Positions 1 to 9,063 are shown, counted from the first letter of the stretch. The stretch: 64,000 nucleotides of DNA from Prevotella sp. UBA2756 (GCA_002353205.1 DEJE01000062.1:40261-104260), one strand, 5' to 3'. Program-made: numbers and translations. The notes: generated by a model not told the origin, from the sequence alone.

Positions 1-988
1 GGTGCTGCTTCTTCAGGGCAGCCAGCTGGGCCTCGTCGACCTGCTTGCCGTCGGCCTTGGCCACCTGCTTGTCGTCCTTCTTCAGGTCGAGCTTGGGCTG
101 GTCGGCAGCTTTGGCGGCTGCGGTGTCGGTCTTTTCGGCAGCAGCAGCGGCAGCGGCGGTCTCCTTCTTCTCAGCCACAGAGTCGGTGGCAGCCTTGTCG
201 GCGGCGGGCTCGTTGCTGTTGATGGCGGCCAGACGCTGGTCGAGCTGGTTGAGCAGCGGAGCAATGTCCTGGCTGTTGTAGGTCTCCCAGAACTCGAGGT
301 TGGCGCTGCCCTGGAGGAGCTTACGCACGCGCTCGGGCTCGCGGATACCCGGCATTTCGACCATCAGGCGGCCCTGCTGGCCTTCGAGCTTCTGGATATT
401 GGGCTGTACGACACCGAACTTGTCGATACGGTTGCGCACCACGTTGAACGAGTTGTCGATGGCGGCCTGCACTTCGGTGCGCAGGGCTGCCTCCACTTCC
501 TGGTCGGTGCTCTGTGTCGACACCTTACCCTTGAGCTGCTGGGTGGCGAAGATGGCTGCCAGCGGGCGGTTGGGTGCGTTGCGATGGAAAGCGTTGATGA
601 ACAGTGAGATGAAATCGCTCTGGCTGGTCTCCTCTTCCTTCTTGGCTTCCTTCATCGATTTCACGAAGTCGGGATCGGTCTTGTGGTCGGCCAGAACCTC
701 GATAACGTCGGGCACGCTGATCTCGAGGATGACATTCATACCGCCCTTGAGGTCCAGACCCAGACCGATCTGGGTCTCCAAGCACTCCTGATACGTGTAG
801 CCGTCGTTGATACCGAACGGCAACTTGAGGTATCTCACTGAATCCTTATAGTCCTGCTGGGCTATGGGATCCGAAATCTTGGCGGCCTGGCTGTCGTAGT
901 AGCTCGTGGCTGCCGAGAAAGACAAATAGAAGATGCTTACAAGCGTCATCAAGACGGCGGTTGTAATTACAATTCCTTTGTTTTGCAT
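1..988 (-). CDS. secDF: Protein translocase subunit SecDF, N-terminal part (cut by window edge)
   Basis: Only the first 329 codons are inside the window. SecD/SecF are membrane proteins that use proton motive force to help the Sec translocon release exported proteins; in Bacteroidetes they are usually one fused chain, which I infer but cannot see here. The protein starts MQNKGIVITTAVLMTL with one membrane helix (about residues 5-27), and the SecD signature GLGLDLKGGMNVILE lies at about 75-89. A periplasmic part follows with VVRNRIDKFGV and LMVEMPGI. An Ala/Lys/Asp-rich low-complexity stretch (about 265-325) is a lineage insertion rather than the core fold. The start ATG at 986-988 is the first one after a Bacteroidetes promoter near 1082-1109. 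Confidence 0.93.
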   Translation of the reverse strand, partial: MQNKGIVITTAVLMTLVSIFYLSFSAATSYYDSQAAKISDPIAQQDYKDSVRYLKLPFGINDGYTYQECLETQIGLGLDLKGGMNVILEISVPDVIEVLADHKTDPDFVKSMKEAKKEEETSQSDFISLFINAFHRNAPNRPLAAIFATQQLKGKVSTQSTDQEVEAALRTEVQAAIDNSFNVVRNRIDKFGVVQPNIQKLEGQQGRLMVEMPGIREPERVRKLLQGSANLEFWETYNSQDIAPLLNQLDQRLAAINSNEPAADKAATDSVAEKKETAAAAAAAEKTDTAAAKAADQPKLDLKKDDKQVAKADGKQVDEAQLAALKKQH

Positions 989-1081
989 TTTTGTTTATTT
1001 GTTAATATTATGATTTCAAATCGGTCTGTCATCATACGCCATAATGGCCACATTTTGTGTAAAATGCGGCAATTTAGCGTG

Positions 1082-1109
1082 CAAAGTTACATATTTTTCC
1101 ACATATCAA
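1082..1109 (-). promoter_or_regulatory. Promoter for secDF
   Basis: Read on the minus strand there is TAACTTTG (1089-1082), matching the Bacteroidetes -7 box TAnnTTTG, with TTG at 1109-1107, 17 bp upstream. It lies about 95 bp before the secDF start. The same stretch is close to the end of the neighbouring EEP gene at 1115. Confidence 0.6.
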
Positions 1110-1114
1110 GAAAT

Positions 1115-2218
1115 TTACGGCGAAAAATGTGCATTTTTTTGTTCCTTTCGCTTCTTTTTCAACCAACATGTAACCGGAAAATGGTCGCTGGCAACGATAT
1201 CGTCGTCGACGCGGCAGGCGAAGGGCTCCCAGTGGCGGCTGCACATGATGTTGTCGATCCTGACGTCGATGTGGTTGCGGTTGAAGGTCCAGCCGGGGCC
1301 CAGTCCGGTGGCCACGTAGCAGTCGGTGAGCAGCGAGGCCATGCGGTGGTGGGTGTAGGAGTTGGGCCACGTGTTGAAGTCGCCGCAGAGGATGATGGGG
1401 TACTGGTCGTGGTCTTCGATGTAGCGGGCCACGCTGTCGGCCTGCGGTGCCCGGATGCGGGCGGCGCGGGTGAGCTTTTCGAGCAGGTTGCGCGTGTCGG
1501 CCTCCACGTCTGCCTTCTTCAGGCGGCCGTTGACGAAGTCGCTGATCTGCTGCCGGTCCTCGAGACTGAACACGTTGCTCTCGAAGTGGGTGTTGACGAC
1601 GACGACGGTGTCGCCCTCGATGTCGAGGAAGAAGGCGGCGCTGCCGTTGATCTGCGACTCGTAGAAGATGCGCTCCACCTTGACGATGGGGTAGCGGCTG
1701 GCCACCATGATGGAGTTGGCGTTGTCGATGACGCAGCTCTTCACGTACGGGTAGTGGTCGGCGATGGTCTTTGTGCGGATGTTGCCCATCCACGCTTCCT
1801 GCAGGCAGGCGATGTCGGCGTTGCACTCCACGATATAGTCGGCGGCCGATGCCACGACGTTGCCGTCGGCATCGCGCTCCTCGTGGAACGACCATGTGTT
1901 GTAGCTGAGAATCTTCAATGCACCTTCAGGCGGATCTTCCGGCATGTTGACGGGGCAGTATGTGCGCACGGGTACATAAGATATGATAAATCCGAAAAGC
2001 GGCACGAGCACGTTTTTCGGCTTGATGAAGACCCAGAGGGGGAAAAAGAGGAGGTTGAGCACGATGAATCCGGGGAAGAGGAGCCCCGAGACCGAGAGCG
2101 TGGGGTGCAGCGTGGGCTGCAGACGGTCGCTGTAGCCCACGGCCAACATGGCGATGATGGCGACCACGTTGGCCGTCAGGAGCAGACGGATGGTGACAGT
2201 CTTGATTCCTCTGAACAT
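1115..2218 (-). CDS. Membrane-anchored endonuclease/exonuclease/phosphatase (EEP) family protein
   Basis: A 367-residue protein with three hydrophobic helices in the first 90 residues, followed by an EEP (DNase I-like) domain. The family signatures are visible in order: KILSYNTWSF, the metal-binding Glu in NADIACLQEAW, VVVNTHFES, ILCGDFNTWPNS, and the C-terminal ASDHFPV with the catalytic Asp-His. The family cleaves phosphodiester or phosphomonoester bonds in nucleic acids, lipids or inositol phosphates; nothing here picks the substrate. I chose the ATG at 2218 (MFRGIKTV) because the hydrophobic segment follows it directly; an in-frame ATG at 2239 would add seven residues. It sits 30 bp after the rhomboid gene and is probably co-transcribed with it. 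Confidence 0.85.
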   Translation of the reverse strand: MFRGIKTVTIRLLLTANVVAIIAMLAVGYSDRLQPTLHPTLSVSGLLFPGFIVLNLLFFPLWVFIKPKNVLVPLFGFIISYVPVRTYCPVNMPEDPPEGALKILSYNTWSFHEERDADGNVVASAADYIVECNADIACLQEAWMGNIRTKTIADHYPYVKSCVIDNANSIMVASRYPIVKVERIFYESQINGSAAFFLDIEGDTVVVVNTHFESNVFSLEDRQQISDFVNGRLKKADVEADTRNLLEKLTRAARIRAPQADSVARYIEDHDQYPIILCGDFNTWPNSYTHHRMASLLTDCYVATGLGPGWTFNRNHIDVRIDNIMCSRHWEPFACRVDDDIVASDHFPVTCWLKKKRKEQKNAHFSP

Positions 2219-2248
2219 CGTAGGGCAGGCCACTGGCAAGGGTGGCGC

Positions 2249-3181
2249 TTATTGGTTGCTGCTGTCGAAGAGCTTGCGCTTCTCTTCCTCGGTGAGACTG
2301 TCGTAGCCGCTGCGGCGGATCTTGTCGAGAATCTGGTCGATCTCGTCTTGCTCGGCTTTCTTGCGAGCGTTGAAGTCCCAGTCGGTCTCGCGACGCGTGC
2401 GGTCGGTGTCGGCACGACGCTTGTCGGAGGCTTTCTTCTTGCTGTGGCGCTCCCAGTTCGACCGCATGCTGTCGAAGAACTGCAAGCCGCTCTGACGTCC
2501 GAAACGGTCGCTGCCGGGGTGCCGCTTCCAGTAGCGTATGAGGAGGAAGCCGAAGAGCATGCCGCCGAGGTGGGCCACATGGGCCACGTTGTCGCCCTGC
2601 GAGTTGAGGGCGAAGAAGAGCTCGATGGCGGCGTAGAAGAGCACGAACCACTTCGCCTTGATGGGCACGGGCAGGGGGAAGATGAAGATGCGCTCCTCGG
2701 GGAAGATCATGCCGAAGGCCAGCAGGATGCCGTAGATGGCTCCCGAGGCACCCACCGTGGTCCACTGGTTGAGCATCTGGGCCGAGTTGTGGGCTATCTG
2801 TACGACGTCGCCGACGGAAGCCCCGGGGAACTGGGCCGTCGCCTCCATGTAGAACGAGCCGAACTGTGCTATCTCCTGAATGATGCCGGCTCCCACGCCG
2901 CACACCAGATAGTAGAAGAGAAACTTCTTCGGACCCCACACACGCTCCACCACGCAGCCGAACATCCACAGGGCAAACATGTTGAAGAAGATGTGCTCCC
3001 ATCCGCCGTGCATGAACATGTAGGTGAAGAGCTGGTAGATGTGGAATTCGGAGGCCATGAAGAAGTGCAGGCCCAGCACATCGTTGAGCTTGATGCCCAC
3101 GCGTTCGAAGACGAAAGTGGCGGCGAACATCAATATGTTAATAATCAGCAGGTTCTTTGTTATCGTAGGAATGGTGCGCAT
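2249..3181 (-). CDS. Rhomboid family intramembrane serine protease
   Basis: 310 residues with six or more membrane helices. The catalytic serine motif GASGAIYG places Ser146, and the partner histidine is His204 in HVAHLGGMLFG; the conserved HGGWEHIFFN loop is at about 58-67. Rhomboids cut transmembrane segments of other membrane proteins inside the bilayer. The cytoplasmic tail (about 220-310) is highly charged and ends in a conserved helical module (DEIDQILDKIRRSGYDSLT), a form of tail that occurs on many Bacteroidetes rhomboids. It is the first gene of an apparent two-gene unit with the EEP hydrolase, led by a TAATTTTG box. Confidence 0.93.
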   Translation of the reverse strand: MRTIPTITKNLLIINILMFAATFVFERVGIKLNDVLGLHFFMASEFHIYQLFTYMFMHGGWEHIFFNMFALWMFGCVVERVWGPKKFLFYYLVCGVGAGIIQEIAQFGSFYMEATAQFPGASVGDVVQIAHNSAQMLNQWTTVGASGAIYGILLAFGMIFPEERIFIFPLPVPIKAKWFVLFYAAIELFFALNSQGDNVAHVAHLGGMLFGFLLIRYWKRHPGSDRFGRQSGLQFFDSMRSNWERHSKKKASDKRRADTDRTRRETDWDFNARKKAEQDEIDQILDKIRRSGYDSLTEEEKRKLFDSSNQ

Positions 3182-3215
3182 AATAACTGTCGTATAAAAA
3201 TCGTTCTTAGACGTG

Positions 3216-3223
3216 CAAAATTA
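3216..3223 (-). promoter_or_regulatory. -7 box for the rhomboid-EEP unit
   Basis: Minus-strand TAATTTTG (TAnnTTTG consensus) lies 35 bp before the rhomboid start. No convincing -33 element was identified. Confidence 0.45.
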
Positions 3224-3305
3224 CGAAAAATATCCGTTACAGAGCGAAAAAACGGCCTTAATAGCACTTTTTTTCATGAAATTCTTCACTTTTTTTACTT
3301 TTTTG

Positions 3306-3336
3306 TTTGATTTGTGAATTGTTTGCGCTATATTTG
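3306..3336 (+). promoter_or_regulatory. Promoter for the HU gene
   Basis: TTTG at 3306-3309 and TATATTTG at 3329-3336 are separated by 19 bp, a full match to the Bacteroidetes primary sigma consensus. The HU start codon is 54 bp downstream. Confidence 0.7.
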
Positions 3337-3389
3337 CGAAAAATTTCTGAAGTTAAATCGTTATTTATCAATTTAATAAACCTAAAAGT

Positions 3390-3659
3390 ATGAACAAGTC
3401 AGAATTAGTCGACAAGATTGCAGCAGGCGCAGGCCTCAGCAAAGGTGAAGCCAAGAAGGCTCTCGAAGCAACAACAGCAGCTATCAAGGATGCTCTCATC
3501 GCAGGTGACAAGGTTGCTCTCATCGGATTTGGTACATTCAGCGTGAACGAGCGTCCCGCTCGCGAGGGTATCAACCCTGCTACGAAGGCAAAGATCCAGA
3601 TTCCTGCCAAGAAGGTTATCAAGTTCAAGGCTGGTGCTGAGCTTGCTGAAGCTCTCTAA
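3390..3659 (+). CDS. hup: HU family nucleoid DNA-binding protein
   Basis: 89 residues, the usual HU length. It begins MNKSELVDKIAAGAGLSKGEAKKAL, split here as MNKSELVDKIAAGAGLSKGE and then AKKAL, and carries the HU core GFGTFSVNERPAREGINPAT with the Pro-containing DNA-intercalating arm, ending in the basic IPAKKVIKFKAG. HU binds and bends DNA as a dimer and organises the nucleoid. The gene stands alone with its own promoter upstream and a strong hairpin terminator downstream. Codon usage looks like that of a highly expressed gene. Confidence 0.96.
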   Translation: MNKSELVDKIAAGAGLSKGEAKKALEATTAAIKDALIAGDKVALIGFGTFSVNERPAREGINPATKAKIQIPAKKVIKFKAGAELAEAL

Positions 3660-3680
3660 GATTCATTAGGACAATAACAG

Positions 3681-3720
3681 GTGGGCAGGCTTCATCGCGC
3701 GATGAGGCCTGCCTGTTTTA
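3681..3720 (+). terminator. Intrinsic terminator after HU
   Basis: A GC-rich inverted repeat (GGCAGGC ... GCCTGCC, with an inner TCATCG/CGATGA) at about 3684-3714 is followed by TTTTAT. It starts 22 bp after the HU stop codon. Confidence 0.75.
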
Positions 3721-3807
3721 TGTGTGGTATCGATGGTGATGCGTCGTCGCGACATCGCTTCTGAACGGACAGAAGAGCCGTTGCCGATTGTCGCAGGCTC
3801 CTTCTCT

Positions 3808-4049
3808 TTCTGCAAGATAAATGTTTTTTCGTTGCAATTCTATTTGTTTTTCGTAGCAATCCTATTTGTTTTGCGCATCAATTCCAATTATTTTGCGTAC
3901 CAAAATAAATGATATTGCCGGGAAAGAAGAGGGTCTTGGCATGGATAAAAGAGGATTCTGGCCGTGAAGAAAGAGAGTTCTGACAGGGAAAGAAGAGGGT
4001 GCTGGCCGGGAAAGGAGAGGGTGCTGGCTGGGCAGAGAGGCTGGGATGG
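3808..4049. repeat. Array of eleven degenerate 22-bp units
   Basis: This gene-free stretch is periodic at exactly 22 bp. With unit starts at 3808, 3830, 3852, 3874, 3896 and 3918 through 4028, the left half is AT-rich and repeats ATTTGTTTT (3842 and 3864, weaker at 3886). The right half is purine-rich and repeats GGGAAAGAAGAGGGT (3920 and 3986), with related units at 3940, 3962, 4006 and 4028. The phase is unbroken between the two halves although the sequences differ. The left half, read on the other strand, shares the core AAAACAAAT with the array at 57455-57564. No open frame of quality covers it. Confidence 0.8.
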
Positions 4050-4194
4050 CGGTGGGAAACGGTGTCAAAGGCTTTCCTTTTCGGGGCGTGCTGAACTGTT
4101 ACGAAAACGGTCCCGCTTCCGAAGCTGGAGGCGGGACCGTTGGATTGTTTTCAACTCTTGTTGGCGTAAACGGCCTGCTTCAAGATGCCGGCGT

Positions 4195-4998
4195 TTACTT
4201 AGGCTGCTTGCCGATGTAGGCCAGGATGCCGCCGTCCACATAGAGTATGTGGCCGTTGACGGCGTCCGAAGCGTGGGAAGCGAGGAACACGGCGGGGCCA
4301 CCGAGCTCGCTCGGGTCGAGCCAACGGCCTGCCGGCGTCTTGGCGCAGATGAACGAGTCGAACGGATGACGGCTGCCGTCGGGCTGGCGCTCGCGCAGCG
4401 GAGCTGTCTGCGGTGTGGCGATGTAGCCCGGACCGATGCCGTTGCACTGGATGTTGTACTCGCCGTACTCGGAGCAGATGTTGCGGGTGAGCATCTTCAG
4501 GCCGCCCTTGGCAGCAGCGTAGGCGCTGACGGTCTCGCGTCCGAGCTCCGACATCATGGAGCAGATGTTGATGATCTTACCCTCGCGGCGCTCCATCATC
4601 TCGGGAATGACGGCCGACGAGCAGATGAACGGACCGACGAGGTCGATGTCGATGACCTGCTGGAACTCGGCGCGCTTCATCTCGTGCATCGGGATGCGCT
4701 TGATGATGCCAGCGTTGTTGACCAGGATGTCGATCTGGCCCACCTCTTCGTGGATCTTCTCCACGAGGGCCTTCACGTCGTCTTCCTTCGTCACGTCGCA
4801 CACGTAGCCCTTCACGTTCTCGATGCCGGCCTCCTTGTAGTTGTTCAGACCGCGCTCAAGGGCAGCTTCGTTGATGTCGTTGAAGATGATGGTCTTCGCG
4901 CCGGCAGCTACGAAAGCCTTTGCAATGTTGAAGCCAATGCCATAGCTGGCACCGGTAATCCATGCGTTCTTTCCTTCAAGGGAAAATAAGTTTGCCAT
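4195..4998 (-). CDS. kduD: SDR oxidoreductase, probable 2-deoxy-D-gluconate 3-dehydrogenase (KduD)
   Basis: 267 residues of the classical short-chain dehydrogenase fold. The NAD(P)-binding TGASYGIG is at about 15-22, NNAG at about 92-95, and the catalytic Ser...YxxxK appears as SMMSELGRETVSAYAAAKGG. KduD reduces or oxidises the C3 position in 2,5-diketo-3-deoxygluconate breakdown, a step in pectin/uronate catabolism. The neighbour 18 bp upstream is kduI, which acts one step earlier, and this decides the name; by sequence alone it could equally be called a gluconate 5-dehydrogenase. It is the second gene of a two-gene unit. Confidence 0.88.
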   Translation of the reverse strand: MANLFSLEGKNAWITGASYGIGFNIAKAFVAAGAKTIIFNDINEAALERGLNNYKEAGIENVKGYVCDVTKEDDVKALVEKIHEEVGQIDILVNNAGIIKRIPMHEMKRAEFQQVIDIDLVGPFICSSAVIPEMMERREGKIINICSMMSELGRETVSAYAAAKGGLKMLTRNICSEYGEYNIQCNGIGPGYIATPQTAPLRERQPDGSRHPFDSFICAKTPAGRWLDPSELGGPAVFLASHASDAVNGHILYVDGGILAYIGKQPK

Positions 4999-5016
4999 AA
5001 TTGTTTTGTTTTAGAA

Positions 5017-5859
5017 TTATTTTAAATCAGTGATTTTTGAAAAGTCTTGATCTCCGTAGTCGAGGTTTTCTCCACCCATTCCCCAGATGAACGTGTAGTT
5101 GTGGGTGGCGGCGGCGCTGTGGATGCTCCATTCGGGGGAGAGGACGGCCTGGTTGCCCTTCATCCAGATGTGTCGCGTCTGCTGCGGCTCTCCCATGAAG
5201 TGGCAGACGGCCTGGTCTTCGGGGAGCTCGAAGTAGAAGTAGGCCTCCATGCGGCGCGAGTGGACGTGTGCGGGCATGGTGTTCCACACCGATCCTGTGG
5301 CCAGCTCGGTCATTCCCATCTGCAGCTGACAGGTGGGCAGCACCTGGTTGACCAGCATCTTGTTGATGTTGCGCTCGTTCGACATCTCAAGGCTTCCCAT
5401 GTGGGCCACCACCGCGTCAGCCTTCGTCACCTTGCGGCAGGGATAGGTGGCGTGGGCTGTGGTGGAGTTGAAGTAGAACTTGGCCGGACGGGCTGCGTCG
5501 TCGCTGCTGAAGACCACCTCGCGGTCGCCCTTACCTATATATAGTGCTTCCTTGAAGTCGAGGCGGAACGTCTCGTCGCCCACGCGGATGGTGCCAGCAC
5601 CGCCTACGTTGAACACACCCACTTCGCGGCGCGTGGTGAAGAAGGGGGCTTTCAGCGGGTCGATGGCTTCGAGCGTGAGGCTCTCTGCCACGGGCATGGC
5701 TCCACCCACCACCATTCGGTCGTACATCGAGTAGACCATGTTCACCTCGTCGGCCGTAAACACACGCTCGATGAGGAAGTCGCGGCGCAGACGCTCGGTG
5801 TCGTAGCTGCGCGCATCGTCGGGATGGGCGGCGTATCTGATCTCGTAATTCGTTTTCAT
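5017..5859 (-). CDS. kduI: 5-keto-4-deoxyuronate isomerase (KduI)
   Basis: 280 residues, the normal length for KduI, a cupin that isomerises 4-deoxy-L-threo-5-hexosulose uronate from pectin or glycosaminoglycan breakdown. Family stretches seen are MVVGGAMPV, the REVGVFNVGGAGTIRVGD cupin strand, NTMPAHVHSRRMEAYFYFE with the metal-ligand histidines and glutamate, and HNYTFIWGMGGENLDYGDQD near the end. The start at 5859 (MKTNYEIRYA) follows a purine-rich AAGGAA; an in-frame ATG 42 bases upstream at 5901 gives an unusual extension and is disfavoured. It is first in the kduI-kduD unit behind a TATCTTTG box. Confidence 0.93.
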   Translation of the reverse strand: MKTNYEIRYAAHPDDARSYDTERLRRDFLIERVFTADEVNMVYSMYDRMVVGGAMPVAESLTLEAIDPLKAPFFTTRREVGVFNVGGAGTIRVGDETFRLDFKEALYIGKGDREVVFSSDDAARPAKFYFNSTTAHATYPCRKVTKADAVVAHMGSLEMSNERNINKMLVNQVLPTCQLQMGMTELATGSVWNTMPAHVHSRRMEAYFYFELPEDQAVCHFMGEPQQTRHIWMKGNQAVLSPEWSIHSAAATHNYTFIWGMGGENLDYGDQDFSKITDLK

Positions 5860-5918
5860 TTCCTTGATTTGTTTTCTGGTTTTCAGTAGATGCCTCTGCA
5901 TTTGTATGCTGTAGGTTG

Positions 5919-5926
5919 CAAAGATA
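5919..5926 (-). promoter_or_regulatory. -7 box for kduI-kduD
   Basis: Minus-strand TATCTTTG lies 59 bp before the KduI start. No separate operator was recognised. Confidence 0.5.
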
Positions 5927-6010
5927 CAAAAAAATAATCGTATCGCCGCAAGTGCGCGATACGATTTAAAATAGATTAATACTTTATGCCGAGGGTGCCG
6001 GCCTGTGGTT

Positions 6011-8149
6011 TTATCTCACCACCTTGCGGCCGCCTACGATGTAGATGCCGCGGGGCAGGGCATCGAGGTTGGTGCCCATGGGCGTGCCGTTCAGGTTGTA
6101 GATGGGCTGCTGCGTGGCCGGTGCCGCGGTCTTGACCTCCTGGATGGCCGATGGCACGACCTTCACCACGCTGATTTCGTCGATGAAGAAGCGGTGCTGT
6201 GTGGCCGAGAACTCCAAGATGACGTCGTCGTCGGCCGTGATGTCCACCTCGTAGTCGTTCCACTGCTCGGCTGTCATCTCGGGCAGCGTGTATTCGGCAA
6301 TCGTTTTGCGCCCTGCCGTCACCTTCAGAATCATCTGTGCCGACTCTTTGTACCACGGTGCTGCGCGGAACGAGACGGTGTAAGCGTCGCCATCCATCCT
6401 CATCAGGGGTGAGATGAGCGAGGCCTTGACCTTCGTGGAACCAATCTTCGCACAGCGGTCGCCGCCACGGGCGTAGTCGCACGTCCACTGCTGGTAGTCG
6501 GGCTTGAAGTCGCCGATGCCGATTGTTCCCATCCAGCGGTCGTCGTTGCCGCCTTTGTCGTCGCAGTTGTCGAAGGTTTCCACGAAGAGGGTGTCGGTCT
6601 CGCTGGTGATCACATCGCCCTGCGTACGCGCCGGCTTGTAGCTGAAGGCGATGCGGCCGTTGTCTTGCCGGGTGATGTCGGAGATGGTCTCTTCAAACGC
6701 CGTGTTGCCGAAGATGGTGTTGTTGTACCATGTGGCGGCAGGTGTCGTCTCTGCCGACAGCCCGTTGACGTCTTGATAGGGGTAGATGTCGCCGGCCACC
6801 GAGTAGTTGTTAGCCGATCCGTCGGCCTGAACGACGGTGCACCGCTGGTGGTCGTTGTTATAGCGGTTGCCGCGGTCGTCATAGTAGTAGCCGAAGGTGT
6901 TCACGGCGTTTGCTCCCCACACCTTCATGTCGAAGTCTACGTGCATGATGAGGAGTCCGGAGTTGGCCAGTTTAGCATCCCATCCTGACTGGTAGCGGTT
7001 CTCCAGGAGGAAGTATTCGTCGTCGTTGCCGCTGTTGTGGATGATATAGGCATCGCCGCCCTCGCTCAGCGGCTCCATGCCGTCGACCTTGACCTCTTCG
7101 TCTTCCAGGGCCACGGGCTCCAGCCATCCGCAGTACATGCGCTCATAGCTGGTGTAGCCAGCGGGTCGGTAGCCGTTGTCGTTGTAGCATCCCGAGTCCA
7201 TGAGCGACCACGAGCTCATGCCGTAGTTGTTGTATTTGGTGTCGTACATATCGGGAAGTCCGAGACAGTGCGAGAACTCGTGGCAGATGGTGCCCGGTCC
7301 GTTGAGCTTTCCGGACCCGTTGAGCTCGCATCCGCAGGCGTAGGTGTCGATGACCACGTCGTCGAGCTTCAGCTTCTGTCCGTAGCTGGTGTAGTGGAGT
7401 TCCCATTCGTGGGGCCATATCGTGTTTGTGCCGCCGCCGTCGGCTTGTCCTTTGCCGGCATAGAGCAGGAACACCTGGTCCACGTTGCCGTCGCCGTCCC
7501 AGTCGTAGTCGGCGAAATTCACGTAATCGTCGATGGCCGTGCATGCCTCAGCCACCATGTATCCGACGTTCTGGTCGTCGCCCTGACCATAGTATTGGTA
7601 GTTCTCGGGCATCATCACCGGTCCGGCGACGTCGAAAGTGAGGTCGAACTGTCCTCGGCTCTGCGCCAAGAAGTAGTCGTGCACGCTGCCGTAGAAGCGT
7701 CCCTGCTTGTAGTTCTCCTTGTTGGCCACGTCGACGAAGAGCAGGCTGTCGTGTCCCTGCTCGAACGATTTGTTCTGGAACTCCACCAAGATGATGAGTC
7801 CCCGCTTCGATCCGATGTAGGGAGTGTGCTCGCCACCGAGTGGAATGCGGAGTGGTTGCGCGCTGTCGCTGCCCGTTGCTCCTTTTTTCTTGCGCAGGGC
7901 GCGCCGTTCCATGGCCTTTTCTGTCAGTGCCTCCATGTCGGCAGGCTCGAAGAGCTGGTCGGGTCGCTCCACGTAGTAGCGCCCGTCGTCGGTTTGCCAG
8001 AAGTGCATGTGTTCGTCGCCCCGCAGTTCGGCCCGCACCTGGGTGCCGTCGGTCAGCGTCAGCATGCGCCACTGTCCGCGCTTGGCGGGAATGCTCCACG
8101 CGGCTGCGGTGAGCAGGGTGAGCATCAGTATCAAACAGGTTCTTCTCAT
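6011..8149 (-). CDS. Secreted M6 family metalloprotease with C-terminal surface tail
   Basis: 712 residues starting at MRRTCLILML with a signal peptide (cleavage near AAAWS, about residue 18). The zinc motif HExxHxxGxxD is complete: H290 E291 F292 S293 H294 ... G297 ... D300, within HEFSHCLGLPDMYD. Asp-rich loops such as DYDWDGDGNVDQV (about 240) look like calcium sites. A C-terminal beta-sandwich (about 540-670) precedes the tail LPRGIYIVGGRKVVR, a form shared with two other exported proteins in this window. The M6 (immune inhibitor A type) family degrades extracellular proteins. The start overlaps the WYL regulator stop as ATGA, so the two are translationally coupled; in-frame codons further upstream lie inside that gene and were rejected. 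Confidence 0.9.
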   Translation of the reverse strand: MRRTCLILMLTLLTAAAWSIPAKRGQWRMLTLTDGTQVRAELRGDEHMHFWQTDDGRYYVERPDQLFEPADMEALTEKAMERRALRKKKGATGSDSAQPLRIPLGGEHTPYIGSKRGLIILVEFQNKSFEQGHDSLLFVDVANKENYKQGRFYGSVHDYFLAQSRGQFDLTFDVAGPVMMPENYQYYGQGDDQNVGYMVAEACTAIDDYVNFADYDWDGDGNVDQVFLLYAGKGQADGGGTNTIWPHEWELHYTSYGQKLKLDDVVIDTYACGCELNGSGKLNGPGTICHEFSHCLGLPDMYDTKYNNYGMSSWSLMDSGCYNDNGYRPAGYTSYERMYCGWLEPVALEDEEVKVDGMEPLSEGGDAYIIHNSGNDDEYFLLENRYQSGWDAKLANSGLLIMHVDFDMKVWGANAVNTFGYYYDDRGNRYNNDHQRCTVVQADGSANNYSVAGDIYPYQDVNGLSAETTPAATWYNNTIFGNTAFEETISDITRQDNGRIAFSYKPARTQGDVITSETDTLFVETFDNCDDKGGNDDRWMGTIGIGDFKPDYQQWTCDYARGGDRCAKIGSTKVKASLISPLMRMDGDAYTVSFRAAPWYKESAQMILKVTAGRKTIAEYTLPEMTAEQWNDYEVDITADDDVILEFSATQHRFFIDEISVVKVVPSAIQEVKTAAPATQQPIYNLNGTPMGTNLDALPRGIYIVGGRKVVR

Positions 8150-9063
8150 GTTGTTTGTTTTTCGGTGAATAATATCATTTTTTTGATTCGTTCGTTGAGG
8201 TAGCGACGGAAGCCGTCGTCGCCCAGCACCTCTATGTCCTCGAAGAGTCCGAGCACGAAGCGACCGATGCCGGCATAGCTGCACACGTTGATTTGCAGCA
8301 GCCAGTGGTTGTCATCGTCGGCCTTGATGTATGGCTTTGCGGCGGGATACTCCTCCTTCAGCACGTTGGTGGCCAAGGTTCCCATTCGCAGGGTGACAGG
8401 CATCTGCGTGTCGTCGCTGAACATGAAGATGTCGGTGTACATCTGCCGGTGCTTGTCTTCGTTCATCCACTCGTCGTCGAGCACGTCGACATTGGCCATG
8501 CGCGCCACCTTGAACGTCTTGTTCATTCCCGAGGCGGGCTCGAAGCATCGCACCTCCTGATTGCCGTTCATCAGCAGGAAGGGTTCCACCAGTCGGTCGC
8601 GGCTGCTCTTGCCGTGGGGTGAGGTGTAGCCGCGCAGCACGCACATCTGTTTCAGCTTGATGGCACGGTGGAGCTCACTCACGATGTGTGCCTGTTGCTC
8701 GCTGTGCTCCTCATGTGCGAGGATGTCGAGGTCGTAGAACGATCCCAACTTCTGTCGCAGACGCTCGATGACGGCATTCTTCTGGTCCACGTTGTTGACG
8801 AGTCGCTGCAGCACGATGGCTTCCTCCTCGGTGAACGACACGCGTTCGAGCAGTTTCTTGAAGAAGGGTGAGTCGCGGTCGATGGAGTAGCAGCCGTTCA
8901 CCTTGCTGACAATGAAGCCGCAGTCGCGGAAGAACTCTATATAATAGTAGAAGTTCCGTCGCGATATCGACAGGCGCTCGCACACTTTGTCGATGGTGAA
9001 GGCCCTGTTTCCTGTGAGCATGAGCATCATGTCGAGCTCGCGTTCCAATTTGTCGTGTCTCAT
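8146..9063 (-). CDS. WYL domain-containing transcriptional regulator
   Basis: 305 residues. The N-terminal winged helix (LMLTGNRAFTIDKVCERLSI, then SRRNFYYYIEFF) is the DNA-binding part; the middle and C-terminal parts match the WYL ligand-sensing fold, with YTSPHGKSSRDRLVEPFLLM and a C-terminal helical extension. WYL proteins bind nucleic acid or nucleotide ligands and regulate many systems; the target here is unknown. The start at 9063 (MRHDKLEREL) comes after the rnhB stop, whereas the open frame extends upstream only as low-quality sequence. It lies between rnhB and the M6 protease and overlaps the protease start by 4 bp, so it may control or merely accompany it. Confidence 0.85.
   Translation of the reverse strand: MRHDKLERELDMMLMLTGNRAFTIDKVCERLSISRRNFYYYIEFFRDCGFIVSKVNGCYSIDRDSPFFKKLLERVSFTEEEAIVLQRLVNNVDQKNAVIERLRQKLGSFYDLDILAHEEHSEQQAHIVSELHRAIKLKQMCVLRGYTSPHGKSSRDRLVEPFLLMNGNQEVRCFEPASGMNKTFKVARMANVDVLDDEWMNEDKHRQMYTDIFMFSDDTQMPVTLRMGTLATNVLKEEYPAAKPYIKADDDNHWLLQINVCSYAGIGRFVLGLFEDIEVLGDDGFRRYLNERIKKMILFTEKQTT

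Noticed and set aside
983..3310. 775-codon plus-strand open frame
   Set aside because: It is antisense to the EEP and rhomboid genes, both with clear family motifs; its composition (Val/Asp/Glu/His-rich, no domain) is that of a shadow frame in GC-rich coding DNA.
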